From CAJCJE01 sp035948315 (lineage in GTDB: Bacteria; Actinomycetota; Actinomycetes; Mycobacteriales; Pseudonocardiaceae), in assembly GCA_035948315.1 (NCBI GenBank), contig DASZJG010000099.1:85178-149177 (forward strand): DNA of 64,000 nt, in the 5' to 3' direction. Under the pieces are notes generated by a model, which made no database searches, was not told where the DNA came from, and worked only from the letters and a program-made list of their open reading frames with translations. How positions within the stretch are numbered: the stretch's first letter is position 1; every line of letters begins with the position of its first letter. A program made the translations under genes and the position numbers. Positions 25,973-34,857 of this stretch are shown piece by piece.

Positions 25973-28708
25973 GTGGCACCCGGACCGCTACGCGGTCGCA
26001 GTGAGCCGATGGCTCGCGCGCTGTCGGTCGTGCGCGCCGCGCGCAACCACGGATATGGCGGAGTGCTGCTCGTCTCGGGTCCGGCCGGGATCGGCAAGAC
26101 CGCGCTGCTGAGGGAAATCTGCCGACAGGCCGCCACCCAGCAGCTGCGGGTCGCGGCAGGCAAGTGTGACCCGATCGAGCAGGTGTGGCCGGGTGCGCCC
26201 ATCCTCGCCCTGCTCAGGGACGGTCAGCGGCCGCTGGCCGACGCCGAGGACTACGCGGACTGCACCCGCGCGGTGACCGAGCCGCTGCTGCTCGCCGAAC
26301 GCGTCGCCACGATCCTGGAAACGGCCGCGGTACGGGCGCCACTGCTCCTGGCCGTCGATGACGTGCAGTGGGCCGATCGCACCAGCCGCTTCCTGGTGCG
26401 CATGCTGGTCTCCCGCCTGATAGGGCTGCCGGTGGTCTGGCTGCTGGCCGGGCGTGACGAGTTCGGAACCGAACTGGCCCGGCACGACCTGGCGCGGCAC
26501 GATCTGGTCACCGTCGAACAGCTACGGCTCGCCGCACTGACCGCAACCGACCTCGCGGAGTTGGCCGCCGACCGCCTCGGCCACCCACCGGACCAGCGAA
26601 TTCGCCGCTTCCTCGACGCGGTGGGCGGGAGCCCTTTCCTGGCTATCCAGCTCATCGACGGCCTCGCTCGCGCGGCCGAACGCGGCGAGCCGGACTCGAT
26701 ACCCGCCGAGTTCACCGCCGTGATCGCACACCAGCTCGCCGAACTGCCGGAACCGGCTCGTGAACTGGTCGGCCTGGTCGCCGTCGCGGGCCGCCCGCTC
26801 CCGTTGACCGACGTCGTCTCGCTGACCTCCGGCGGAACGGACCTGGAGGCGGCGCTGGCCGACGCGACCGAAGCCAGGCTGATCGTCGCGACCGGGCAAC
26901 ACCTGACCTGCCGGCACGATCTGGTCCGGGAGGCGGTGCACGCCGCCTTCGGCGCCGACGCGGTCCGGGGACTCCATCGACGGTTCGCCGACCATTACCT
27001 GACCGTGGCCGGGGAACCGCTGATCGCCGCGTCGCACGCTCGTGCCGCAGCGCGGTCAGGCGACGTGGACAGCGCCCGCATCCTGATATCCGCGGCCGAG
27101 CAACTCTCGGACGGCACCGCGGGCGAACTGGCCTCACTCGCGTTCCGGACCGTGCGCCCGGCCCAGCCGGAGTGGCTGGAGCTGAGCAGGCGCTGCCTGC
27201 CGGTGCTCACTCGAACGCAACGCACCGCCGAGGCGATGAGCGTCGCCGACCTGATCCTGGCCCGCGCCGATCCGGATCTCGCCGGTGAGATCGAGACCGA
27301 AGCCGCCCGCGCCCTGTGGTCGGCCGGACGGCTGCGCGAACTCATCACGCGGACCGGTCGCGCACTGCACCACGGCGCGCCGGCTCCCGCCGTCACCGCC
27401 CGGCTGCGAGCTGCCCTCGCCCTGGCCTCAGCACGGCTGGAGCCTGGTGACATCGCCTCGGCCGCGGCCACCTCGGCCATCGAGGAGGCGAGGGCGACCG
27501 GCGACCACGAGGCACTCACTCTCGCGCTACAGGCAGCGGGCTGGGCCGCCAAGAACGAGGCCCGGCACGAGACCGCCCTGCGGTACTTCCGCGAACTGCG
27601 CTCGCTCACCGGGGCGTCGTGCCTCGCCGAGGAGATCACCGAACTGCAGTTCCTGGACCGTTACGACCAGGCTCACGCGCTGCTGGCGCAGGCCCGGTCG
27701 GAGAACTCGGCGCTGGCCCCAGCCCTGCACGGCGCACAGCTGTGGCAGGACCTCAACCTCGGCCGGCTGGACGACGCCGATGCCGGCGCCCGCAGCCAGG
27801 TCGAGCTCGGCCAGGCACTCGGCAACGCCATGGACATCCTGGGCGCGCTCATCATGCGTATCTCGGTCGCACTGATACGCGGCGACGCCGAGCAGGCGGC
27901 GGCATTCCTGCGTGACGCCGAAGACCTGACCGACGCCGACGAGGAGATCCGCCAACCCGGGCTCGCGGTCATGCGCGGCTGGCTCGACGCGAGCCGCGGC
28001 CACCTCGACTCAGCGATCGACACCCTGGCTCCCATCCTTGCCGGCGCGACTCGGTCGTGCGGATACGGTCCACTGTGGCCCTGCTGGATGGGCCTGTTCT
28101 ACGAGGTCGGCGAACTCGCCGGCGCCGAGGACTTCATCCACGCGACAGTGGACGTCGCCGAACTCATCGCGGACCGCAACCCCGGCGTCGCCGTTTTCGA
28201 GGGCGTCGCACTCAACCTCCGTGGCCGCAGCAAGCACGACCTGTGCCTCATCGCCCGATCCGCCGAGATTCTCGCCCTCAGCCAACGCCCGCTGCTGCGC
28301 GGGCTCGGTGCCCAGACCTACGGCGGTGCCCTACTGGCCGCTGGTCGCCGGGCCGAGGGCGTGGCCCAACTCGACCGCGCCTGGGACGAATTCCATCAGG
28401 CCGACGCCCGTCCCTACCGGGTGGCGGTGCAGCGCCTGCTGCGGGATGCCGGTATCCGCCGCCCTCGATGGTCCGTGGCGACGAAAGCGTCGAGCGGCCC
28501 TGAATCCCTGACCCAGACCGAACATCGGGTCGCGATGCTGATCGCCGCCGGGCACACCAACAAATCGGCGGCTGCGGAACTGAACGTATCGATCAACACC
28601 ATTGCGACGCACCTGCGCGCGGTCTTCACCAAGCTCGGCGTGCGGTCACGGGTACAACTGGCCAACGCGCTCAGGCCCGGCGCTGCTCAGGGTCCCGCTC
28701 GCACCTGA
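25973..28708 (+). CDS. LAL-type LuxR regulator (STAND ATPase, 911 aa)
   Basis: The GTG at 25973 is preceded by GGAGGAG (25960-25966) with 6-nt spacing and is preferred over ATG 25955 or 25967. Residues about 36-43 are a Walker A (GPAGIGKT); LLLAVDDVQWAD is Walker B; a helical-repeat region follows; and the C-terminus is a LuxR HTH (LTQTEHRVAMLIAAGHTNKSA with SINTIATHLRAVFTKLGV). This MalT-like architecture couples ligand-triggered ATP-dependent oligomerisation to activation of catabolic or secondary-metabolite genes. Targets are not evident; it lies between AraC and MerR regulators. Confidence 0.92.
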   Translation: MAPGPLRGRSEPMARALSVVRAARNHGYGGVLLVSGPAGIGKTALLREICRQAATQQLRVAAGKCDPIEQVWPGAPILALLRDGQRPLADAEDYADCTRAVTEPLLLAERVATILETAAVRAPLLLAVDDVQWADRTSRFLVRMLVSRLIGLPVVWLLAGRDEFGTELARHDLARHDLVTVEQLRLAALTATDLAELAADRLGHPPDQRIRRFLDAVGGSPFLAIQLIDGLARAAERGEPDSIPAEFTAVIAHQLAELPEPARELVGLVAVAGRPLPLTDVVSLTSGGTDLEAALADATEARLIVATGQHLTCRHDLVREAVHAAFGADAVRGLHRRFADHYLTVAGEPLIAASHARAAARSGDVDSARILISAAEQLSDGTAGELASLAFRTVRPAQPEWLELSRRCLPVLTRTQRTAEAMSVADLILARADPDLAGEIETEAARALWSAGRLRELITRTGRALHHGAPAPAVTARLRAALALASARLEPGDIASAAATSAIEEARATGDHEALTLALQAAGWAAKNEARHETALRYFRELRSLTGASCLAEEITELQFLDRYDQAHALLAQARSENSALAPALHGAQLWQDLNLGRLDDADAGARSQVELGQALGNAMDILGALIMRISVALIRGDAEQAAAFLRDAEDLTDADEEIRQPGLAVMRGWLDASRGHLDSAIDTLAPILAGATRSCGYGPLWPCWMGLFYEVGELAGAEDFIHATVDVAELIADRNPGVAVFEGVALNLRGRSKHDLCLIARSAEILALSQRPLLRGLGAQTYGGALLAAGRRAEGVAQLDRAWDEFHQADARPYRVAVQRLLRDAGIRRPRWSVATKASSGPESLTQTEHRVAMLIAAGHTNKSAAAELNVSINTIATHLRAVFTKLGVRSRVQLANALRPGAAQGPART

Positions 28709-29523
28709 CCGTCGGACCTGAAGATCGGCCAGCCGACCTCGGTGACGAGGTCGTCCTCCCGGGACACCTCAAGCGGGTTGCGCAGGTAGTACTCGCGCAG
28801 TGGTCCGTCGACGCCGATCTCGTGCCGTGCCGCGTAAGTACCGAGATCGCCATAGGTCAGGTCGATGGTGCTCAGCGGGCCGTGGTGGGTGGCGATCGCG
28901 AGTTCGGCGCCGGGCACGACGAGCGGCTCGACCCGGCCGACCGGGCGCGCGTCATCGTCGGTCGGCATGAACACCAGCGACTCGCCCTGCTCGTTCGTGA
29001 GTATCTCGTTGGTGAACACGCCCCCGCACGGTCCGGTCGGGCGCAGTTTGCGAGCCGCGGCGAGCCCGTACAACTCGCCGAGCGCGCCCTGCCACCAGCT
29101 CAGGATGTCCTCACGCTTGACGATCTCGCGAATGGCCATGGCGGGCTGGGCGGCGACCGTACGGTGCTCGATGTCCGACCCGCTCGCTGGGCGGTTCAGC
29201 AGGTCGCGCAGTGCTTCGACGGCACTCTGCGTCTGCGAAAGCTGGTGCTCCAGCCGGGCGAGGTGGGCCGTGATCAGCTCGTTGCGCGCGGGAGCGTCCT
29301 GGGTGGCCAGGACGGCCTTCACGTCCGGTACCGGCATGTCCAGATTGCGCAGCCGGACGATCACCTGGGCGGTCGGGACCTGGTCGAGCGAGTAGTAGCG
29401 GTACCCGGTGTCCTGGCCGACGTGCACCGGCGCGAGCAAACCCACGTCGTGGTAGTGACGCAACGTCTTGACGCTCAGGTGGGTCACCCGGGAGAACTCG
29501 CCGATCGTCAGGCCCTCGCGCAT
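28687..29523 (-). CDS. MerR-family regulator with GyrI-like effector domain (BmrR-type)
   Basis: This encodes 278 residues. The N-terminal winged HTH (LTIGEFSRVTHLSVKTLRHYHD, GLLAPVHVGQDTGYRYYSLDQ) is the MerR signature with the conserved RYY, followed by a dimerisation coiled coil (LEHQLSQTQSAVEALRDLL) and a C-terminal GyrI/SOUL-like ligand domain. BmrR-type members bind cationic drugs and activate transporters or detoxifying enzymes. Its stop overlaps the 3' end of the LAL gene by 22 nt. A MerR-type operator lies just upstream. Confidence 0.91.
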   Translation of the reverse strand: MREGLTIGEFSRVTHLSVKTLRHYHDVGLLAPVHVGQDTGYRYYSLDQVPTAQVIVRLRNLDMPVPDVKAVLATQDAPARNELITAHLARLEHQLSQTQSAVEALRDLLNRPASGSDIEHRTVAAQPAMAIREIVKREDILSWWQGALGELYGLAAARKLRPTGPCGGVFTNEILTNEQGESLVFMPTDDDARPVGRVEPLVVPGAELAIATHHGPLSTIDLTYGDLGTYAARHEIGVDGPLREYYLRNPLEVSREDDLVTEVGWPIFRSDGQVRAGP

Positions 29524-29539
29524 GGCCCCAGTATCAACT

Positions 29540-29554
29540 CTCCCGTTACGGGAG
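29540..29554. promoter_or_regulatory. MerR-type inverted-repeat operator
   Basis: CTCCCGT-T-ACGGGAG is a perfect 7-bp inverted repeat around a single T, positioned 16 nt upstream of the MerR start and 59 nt before the divergent SnoaL-like gene. Short dyads of this kind within the promoter spacer are the usual MerR binding sites, pointing to autoregulation plus control of the divergent operon. Confidence 0.7.
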
Positions 29555-29613
29555 ACTCCAGCGAACCGCCGACGGTTGACCTTCCGGTAACCGCACGGTC
29601 GAGCGTGGTGAGC

Positions 29614-30003
29614 ATGGAGAACATGACCGGCGAGCTGCCGGACCCCATTGCCGCGCACATCGCGGCCGTCAATGCCTTCGACCTCGACGCGATCATGGCC
29701 ACCTTCGCCGACGACGCCCTCGTCAACGACGCGCAGCGGGAGTTCGTTGGGGCCGAGTCGATCCGCGCGTGGGCTGAGCGCGAACTGGTCGGCGACAAGG
29801 TCACCATGGCCGTGACCGAGGTCGTGAACCGCCGCACGCTGACGATCGTCCGAGCGCGCTACGACGGCGACTACGACAAGACGAACCTGCCCGCCGAACT
29901 CATCCTGACCAACTACTTCACCGTCGCGGACGGCAAGATCGCCAGCCTGATCACGCTGCGCAATCGACCCGCCATAGCCGAGCAGCACGCCCCTCAGCCA
30001 TGA
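29614..30003 (+). CDS. SnoaL/NTF2-like protein
   Basis: This encodes 129 residues with the cone-shaped NTF2-like pattern: IAAHIAAVNAFDLDAIMATFADDALVND at the N-terminus, GAESIRAWAERELV, and a C-terminal sheet ending FTVADGKIASLITLRNRP. Such small proteins include cyclases, isomerases and binding proteins; no catalytic residue set allows a choice. It is divergent from the MerR gene across the operator at 29540-29554 and may be its target. A second ATG at 29623 is an alternative start. Confidence 0.8.
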   Translation: MENMTGELPDPIAAHIAAVNAFDLDAIMATFADDALVNDAQREFVGAESIRAWAERELVGDKVTMAVTEVVNRRTLTIVRARYDGDYDKTNLPAELILTNYFTVADGKIASLITLRNRPAIAEQHAPQP

Positions 30004-30090
30004 GCACGACCGCGGTCACCGAGTTGTTCGCCCAGCCGGGCCGCGGCGACGCCAAAGCGATGGGAAAACCATGGGCAGCAAGGGAACGAC

Positions 30091-31251
30091 ATGACCGAGA
30101 TCCGTCCATTCCACATCGAGATCGGCGACGCGGTGATCGACGACCTCCGCGACCGGTTGGCGCGGACGCGATGGCCGGAGAGTGAGCCCGTCGGCGACTG
30201 GTCGATGGGGATCCCACTGGCTTACGTGCAGGAACTCGCCCGGTACTGGGCGGAGTCCTACGAGATGCGACGCGTCGCCGATCAGCTGAATCGCTACGAG
30301 CAGTTCACCACGACGATCGACGGGGTCGACATCCACTTCCTGCACGTCCGCTCGCCGGTTGAGGGGGCGACGCCGTGCATCATGACGCACGGCTGGCCGG
30401 GATCGGTGATGGAGTTCGTCAAGGTGATCGATCCGCTCGTGGATCCGGTCAGCCACGGCGGAAAGCCCTCCGACGCGCTCGAACTGGTGATCCCGTCGCT
30501 GCCGGGCCACGGGTGGAGCGGCAAACCGACCGTGACCGGCTGGAACGTCGAGAAGATCGCGCAGGCATGGATCGAGCTGATGGACCGGCTCGGCTATGAG
30601 CGCTGGATGGCACAGGGCGGTGACTGGGGAGCGCTGATCAGTTCCGCGATCGGGCGGCTGGCCGATCCCGCGAAGCTGATCGGGATCCACCTCAACTGGG
30701 CGCTCGCCGACCCGGCGAAGCTGACCGAGCTTGGCGGGCCCACCGAGGAAGAACAGCAGTACCTGGCCAGGCTTGAGCATGCCGGCCAGGCCGAGGGCGG
30801 ATACGCGCTCGAGCAGGGGACCAAACCGCAGACGCTCGGATACGGCCTGACCGACTCGCCGGTCGGCCAGCTCGGCTGGATCGTCGAGAAGTTCAGGACG
30901 TGGTCGGACTGCGGCGATGACGTCGAGAAATCCTTTACGAAGGACGAGCTGCTCGACAATGTGATGGTCTACTGGACGTGTGCCGCGGCGGCCTCCTCTG
31001 CCCGCCTGTACTGGCATTCGTTCGCGTCGAGTGTGGGGAGCTTCGACGAGGTGCCCGCGCCGTCGGCTTATTCTCGTTTTCCTGCGGACAACGTCGCGCT
31101 GTCCGAGCGATGGGCGCGGACCCGCTACACCGATCTGCGCTACTACGGCACGCCCGTGCGGGGTGGTCATTTCGCCGCCTACGAGGCTCCTGCCGAGTTC
31201 GTCGCCGAGGTCCGCGCCGGGCTCTGCGCGCTCTGCTTCATTGCGGGTTGA
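30091..31251 (+). CDS. Epoxide hydrolase with N-terminal EHN domain
   Basis: This encodes 386 residues. The N-terminal EHN domain (FHIEIGDAVIDDLRDRLARTRWP, GIPLAYVQELARYWAESY) is characteristic of microsomal-type epoxide hydrolases. MTHGWPGSVMEF gives the oxyanion HGWPGS motif and WMAQGGDWGALIS the nucleophile Asp. Tyr residues in the lid (DLRYYGTPVRGGHFAAYE) and the terminal His fit catalysis. The C-terminus (ALCFIAG) is atypical and overlaps the end of the convergent GH3 gene by 14 nt, suggesting an altered 3' end. It probably belongs with the MerR/SnoaL-like group. Confidence 0.88.
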   Translation: MTEIRPFHIEIGDAVIDDLRDRLARTRWPESEPVGDWSMGIPLAYVQELARYWAESYEMRRVADQLNRYEQFTTTIDGVDIHFLHVRSPVEGATPCIMTHGWPGSVMEFVKVIDPLVDPVSHGGKPSDALELVIPSLPGHGWSGKPTVTGWNVEKIAQAWIELMDRLGYERWMAQGGDWGALISSAIGRLADPAKLIGIHLNWALADPAKLTELGGPTEEEQQYLARLEHAGQAEGGYALEQGTKPQTLGYGLTDSPVGQLGWIVEKFRTWSDCGDDVEKSFTKDELLDNVMVYWTCAAAASSARLYWHSFASSVGSFDEVPAPSAYSRFPADNVALSERWARTRYTDLRYYGTPVRGGHFAAYEAPAEFVAEVRAGLCALCFIAG

Positions 31252-33982
31252 CCGTCAACTGAGTGCGGGCGGTGAGCGTGCCGGGCGCGCCGTCCCGGGC
31301 TGAGTGGAAGGTCGCGATCGCCGCGATCTGGCGGATGTCCGTCGGCGCGTCGGCGGGCGCGGTCAGTCGCCAGTGGACGGTCAGGGTCTGGTTGGGGTCG
31401 AGGGTGCCGGCGTGGTCGGTGCCGATCACGGTGGCCTGCCAACCCGGCGGCAACTGGAGCGCCAGCCGCGCGCCGCGTAGGCGCAGGTCGCCGCCTGCGG
31501 CAAGGGTCGCGCTGACGGTCACCGACCCGCCGGGCGTGATCGTGGTCGGCGCGGCCAGCGAGACCACCCGATCGCCGGTGGTCGCGGCCATGGCCACGGT
31601 GCCGGTCAGCGGGAGGTTGGCCGAGGAGTCGCCGACCGCCACCTGATAGTTGCCATCGGCGGTCACCCAGGTGTTCGCGGTGCTGTCCCAGGTGGCGAAA
31701 TCCTGCGGGGACAGCGTGAAGTGCACCCTGGTCGACTGTCCTGGTTGGAGGGTCACCTTCTGGAAACCCTTGAGCTGCCGGGACGGTTCACCGGTACTGG
31801 CCGGATCGCCCAGATAGAGCTGGGCGACTTCGGAGCCGGCCCGCGAGCCGGTGTTGGTGACCATGGCGCTGACCGTCACCGGGCTCAGCGAGTCCGTTGT
31901 CCGGGACACGGTGAGATGGCTGAACGCGAACGAGGTGTAGGAAAGGCCGTAGCCGAACGGGAACAGGGGAGTCTGGTTGTTCGCCTGATACCACCGGTAG
32001 CCGACCTGGAGACCCTCGCTGTAGTCGGCGACCCCGTTGACGCCGGGATACTGCGCGGCGGTGGTGGCAGGCGTCTGATCCGCCGTGGCCGGGAAGGTCA
32101 TCGGCAGCTTGCCGGACGGGTTGACCTTGCCGAACAGCAGGTCCGCGAGCGCGGTGCCGTCCTGTTCGCCGGGGTACCACGCCTCAAGCACCCCGGACAC
32201 CTGGTTGAGCCAGGGCATCAGCACGGGAGCACCGCTGTTGAGAACCACAATGGTGTGCGGATTGGCCGCGGCGACCGCTTCGACGAGTTGGTCCGAGCCG
32301 GCGTCGAGGTTGAGGTTGACCCGGTCGGCCGCTTCGGACTCCTGATCGCCCACCACCACGACCGCCACCTGCGACTGCCTGGCTGCTGTGACCGCGGCGG
32401 CGATGTTCGCCGACAGCCCGTCCGGTGTTTCCCAGGACAGTTGCGTGGTGGGTCCACTGATCCGCACCTGGTAGGGCACGCCGGCCTGCAACTGGACCGA
32501 GCCGGTGCCGTAGCTGTTGCCGGGAGTGCCTGCCGTGCTCAGCACCGGGGTGCCGTCGACGGAGAGGGTCACGTCGGAGTAGCCGGTCGGGTCGTTGACG
32601 GCGAGCAGGTACTGGCCGGTGACCGGTGCGGTCAGCGTGCCGGTGTAGTTGGTGCCCGGTTGGTAGGCGGGGCTGAGGTCGGCGGCGGGGATGGCCGGCA
32701 GCGAGTCCGGGGTGGGCAGGCCGGCGCTGTAGTGCACGGTGGCGCCGGGGTCGGCGGCCTGGATGCCCTGCACCGGGCTGACCAGGAATGGCGTGACCAC
32801 GTGGCCGCTGCCGCCGCCCTCGGCCTTACCGGGGCTTGCGTCCGGGCCGATCACCGCGATCGAGTTCAGCGCCGTCGCGGACAGCGGCAGCGCGCCGGCC
32901 TGGTCGCGCAGCAGTACGGCGCCCTGTTCGGCGGTGGTCAGCGCGGTCCGCGTGTCCGCCGGGGTGATCACGTTCTGGGTGAGGCTACCGTTGCCCCAGG
33001 TCTTGCCGACCAGGTCGAACTGGAACATCTCGCGCAGGATCGGGCGCACCATGCTGTTGATGGTGGCCATGCTGACCTGGCCGGCCTGCACCGCGGCCAG
33101 CAGTGGGGCGCCGAAGTAGTCGACGCTGCCCCTGACCTGAACGTCCAGGCCGGCCTCTGCAGAGGGGACGGTGCTGTAGGTGCCGCCGCCGTCGGAGCGG
33201 ACGAAACCCTGGAAACCCAGTTCGTCGCGCAGCACCGTGGTGAGCATGTACGGATCGGCGCTGACCGACACGCCGTTGATCGCGTTGTAGGAGGCCATGA
33301 ACGAGCCTGCGCCTGCCTTGACCGCGGCGGCGAAGGCGGGCAGGTAGATCTCGTGCAGCGTCCGGGAATCGATCTGCGCGCTCACCGTCTTGCGGTTGGC
33401 TTCCTGGTTGTACACGGCGAAATGCTTGACATCGGCCAGGATTCCGGCGCTCTGGATACCCGTCACGTCCGCCGCGCCCATGGTGGCGTTGAGATAGGGG
33501 TCCTCGCCGAGGCTTTCGAAGCTGCGCCCCCATTCCGGCACGCGCAGGATGTTGACCGTGGGCGCGAGCGCCACATCGATCCCCTTGGCCTTCTCCTCGT
33601 TGCCGATCACCTGGCCGTAGTCGTTGAGCAGCCTCGGATCCCAGCTGGCGCTGGCCGCGATGGTGGCCGGCAGCGCGGTGACGCCCGACATGCCGGCGGC
33701 GACCCCGGTCGAGTCGTCCTCAAGGACCATTTCGGGTAGGCCGAGGCGGGTGTTCGCCGGGATGCACGACTCATAGGGCGGGCAGGTGTCCGCGTGCAGT
33801 TCGGCGATCTTCTCCGGCAGTGTCATGGCGGCCAGCAGCAGGTCGACCCGCGCATCGGTGGACAGGCCGGGGCGCAGCCAGGGCTGCGGGTCGGCAGCCG
33901 CCGAGGTGCTCGCGCCGGTCGTCGCGGCAAGGACGAGGCCGACCGCGCAGAGGATTGTTACCCGCCTTCGTAACGACGTCAC
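31238..33982 (-). CDS. Secreted GH3 glycosidase with altered nucleophile motif, last gene of the sulfo-sugar operon
   Basis: This encodes 914 residues. A signal peptide (VTILCAVGLVLAATTGAST) precedes the GH3 barrel (GRSFESLGEDPYL, DVKHFAVYNQEANRKTV, GAGSFMASYNAINGV), the GH3 C-terminal domain (AVVVVGDQESEAADRVNL), a PA14-like insert (NYTGTLTAPVTGQYLLAVND) and a terminal FnIII-like domain. The nucleophile Asp264 lies in FVRSDGGGTYS; most GH3 beta-glucosidases have SDWGAT, so the subsite tryptophan is replaced by Gly, and MPG is replaced by VRGS. The start overlaps the SMP-30 lactonase stop by 4 nt, which ties it to the sulfo-sugar genes. It may be the gateway glycosidase. Confidence 0.9.
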   Translation of the reverse strand: MTSLRRRVTILCAVGLVLAATTGASTSAAADPQPWLRPGLSTDARVDLLLAAMTLPEKIAELHADTCPPYESCIPANTRLGLPEMVLEDDSTGVAAGMSGVTALPATIAASASWDPRLLNDYGQVIGNEEKAKGIDVALAPTVNILRVPEWGRSFESLGEDPYLNATMGAADVTGIQSAGILADVKHFAVYNQEANRKTVSAQIDSRTLHEIYLPAFAAAVKAGAGSFMASYNAINGVSVSADPYMLTTVLRDELGFQGFVRSDGGGTYSTVPSAEAGLDVQVRGSVDYFGAPLLAAVQAGQVSMATINSMVRPILREMFQFDLVGKTWGNGSLTQNVITPADTRTALTTAEQGAVLLRDQAGALPLSATALNSIAVIGPDASPGKAEGGGSGHVVTPFLVSPVQGIQAADPGATVHYSAGLPTPDSLPAIPAADLSPAYQPGTNYTGTLTAPVTGQYLLAVNDPTGYSDVTLSVDGTPVLSTAGTPGNSYGTGSVQLQAGVPYQVRISGPTTQLSWETPDGLSANIAAAVTAARQSQVAVVVVGDQESEAADRVNLNLDAGSDQLVEAVAAANPHTIVVLNSGAPVLMPWLNQVSGVLEAWYPGEQDGTALADLLFGKVNPSGKLPMTFPATADQTPATTAAQYPGVNGVADYSEGLQVGYRWYQANNQTPLFPFGYGLSYTSFAFSHLTVSRTTDSLSPVTVSAMVTNTGSRAGSEVAQLYLGDPASTGEPSRQLKGFQKVTLQPGQSTRVHFTLSPQDFATWDSTANTWVTADGNYQVAVGDSSANLPLTGTVAMAATTGDRVVSLAAPTTITPGGSVTVSATLAAGGDLRLRGARLALQLPPGWQATVIGTDHAGTLDPNQTLTVHWRLTAPADAPTDIRQIAAIATFHSARDGAPGTLTARTQLTVNPQ

Positions 33983-34857
33983 CGTGGATCTCCAACCGTG
34001 GTTATGGGCAGGCCGGGCACGGAGGGGCGCAGCCGCAGCAGTCGCCCGGCGAGGGGTTGTTCGGTTCGGGCCGAGGCGGACAGCGGTTCGCGGGCCGTGG
34101 TGACATAGAGGTCACCGAGGTCCGCGCCACCGAACGCGCAGCTTGTGGGATGGGTAACGGGCAGTGGCACGATCAGGTCGAGGTTGCCCTCCGGGGTGTA
34201 GCGGCGCAGCGCGCCTCCGGAGAACAGGGCGACCCAGACGCCGCCTGCGGCGTCGACGGTGAGGCCGTCCGGACGGCCACCGGAATCGGTGAGATCGGCG
34301 AAGGGCCTGCGTGCCGTGATGGTTCCGCTGTGCGGTTCGTAGTCGAACGCGTCGATCCGCAGCGTCGGAGTGTCCACATAGTACAGTGTGCGGCCGTTCG
34401 GGCTCCAGTCGAGCCCGTTGGACACCGTGACACCGCGCAGCATCCGGGTCAGCCTGCCGCCCCGGTCGAGCCGGTACAGGGCGGCCGCGCCGGGTTCGCG
34501 GCTGGTGTGCATGGTGCCGATCCACAGCCTTCCGGACCGATCGCGGGCACCGTCGTTGAACCGGATGCCCGGCTCGGCGGGCAGCGCGGCGACCAGCGTG
34601 GACCCGCCTTTCTCGTCCAGCAGTACGAGTTGTTCGCGCAGCGCCACGAGCAAGCCGCGTTCGGTGGGTAGCGCGAGGCTGACCGGCGGGCTCCTGCGCA
34701 CGGTCGTGGTCGCGCCGGTTTCCGGCACGGTGCGATGGATGGCCCCGCCCGGGATGTCCACCCACACCAGGGTCGCGGTGTCGGCGTCCCAGCACGGCCC
34801 TTCGCCCAGTTCGGCCGCGACCTCGCCGACGGCCTCGACGGTGCTCGTCGCGCTCAT
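33979..34857 (-). CDS. SMP-30/gluconolactonase-family lactonase (candidate 6-deoxy-6-sulfogluconolactonase)
   Basis: This encodes 292 residues forming a six-bladed beta-propeller. Metal-binding landmarks are present: GEGPCWD (Glu), IRFNDGARDRSGRLWIGTM (Asn) and SNGLDWSPNGRTLYYVDT (Asp). SMP-30 lactonases open aldonolactones to aldonates; in the sulfo-ED pathway this family hydrolyses 6-deoxy-6-sulfogluconolactone. Stop and start codons overlap with both neighbours (aldolase upstream, GH3 downstream), showing tight translational coupling. Assignment to the sulfo-sugar is by gene context, not by residue. Confidence 0.85.
   Translation of the reverse strand: MSATSTVEAVGEVAAELGEGPCWDADTATLVWVDIPGGAIHRTVPETGATTTVRRSPPVSLALPTERGLLVALREQLVLLDEKGGSTLVAALPAEPGIRFNDGARDRSGRLWIGTMHTSREPGAAALYRLDRGGRLTRMLRGVTVSNGLDWSPNGRTLYYVDTPTLRIDAFDYEPHSGTITARRPFADLTDSGGRPDGLTVDAAGGVWVALFSGGALRRYTPEGNLDLIVPLPVTHPTSCAFGGADLGDLYVTTAREPLSASARTEQPLAGRLLRLRPSVPGLPITTVGDPR

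Noticed and set aside
30000..30090. Small frame beginning with ATG at 30000 overlapping the SnoaL-like stop
   Set aside because: It enters the epoxide hydrolase gene in the wrong frame and has no family-like sequence; GGGAAC before 30091 serves the real gene.
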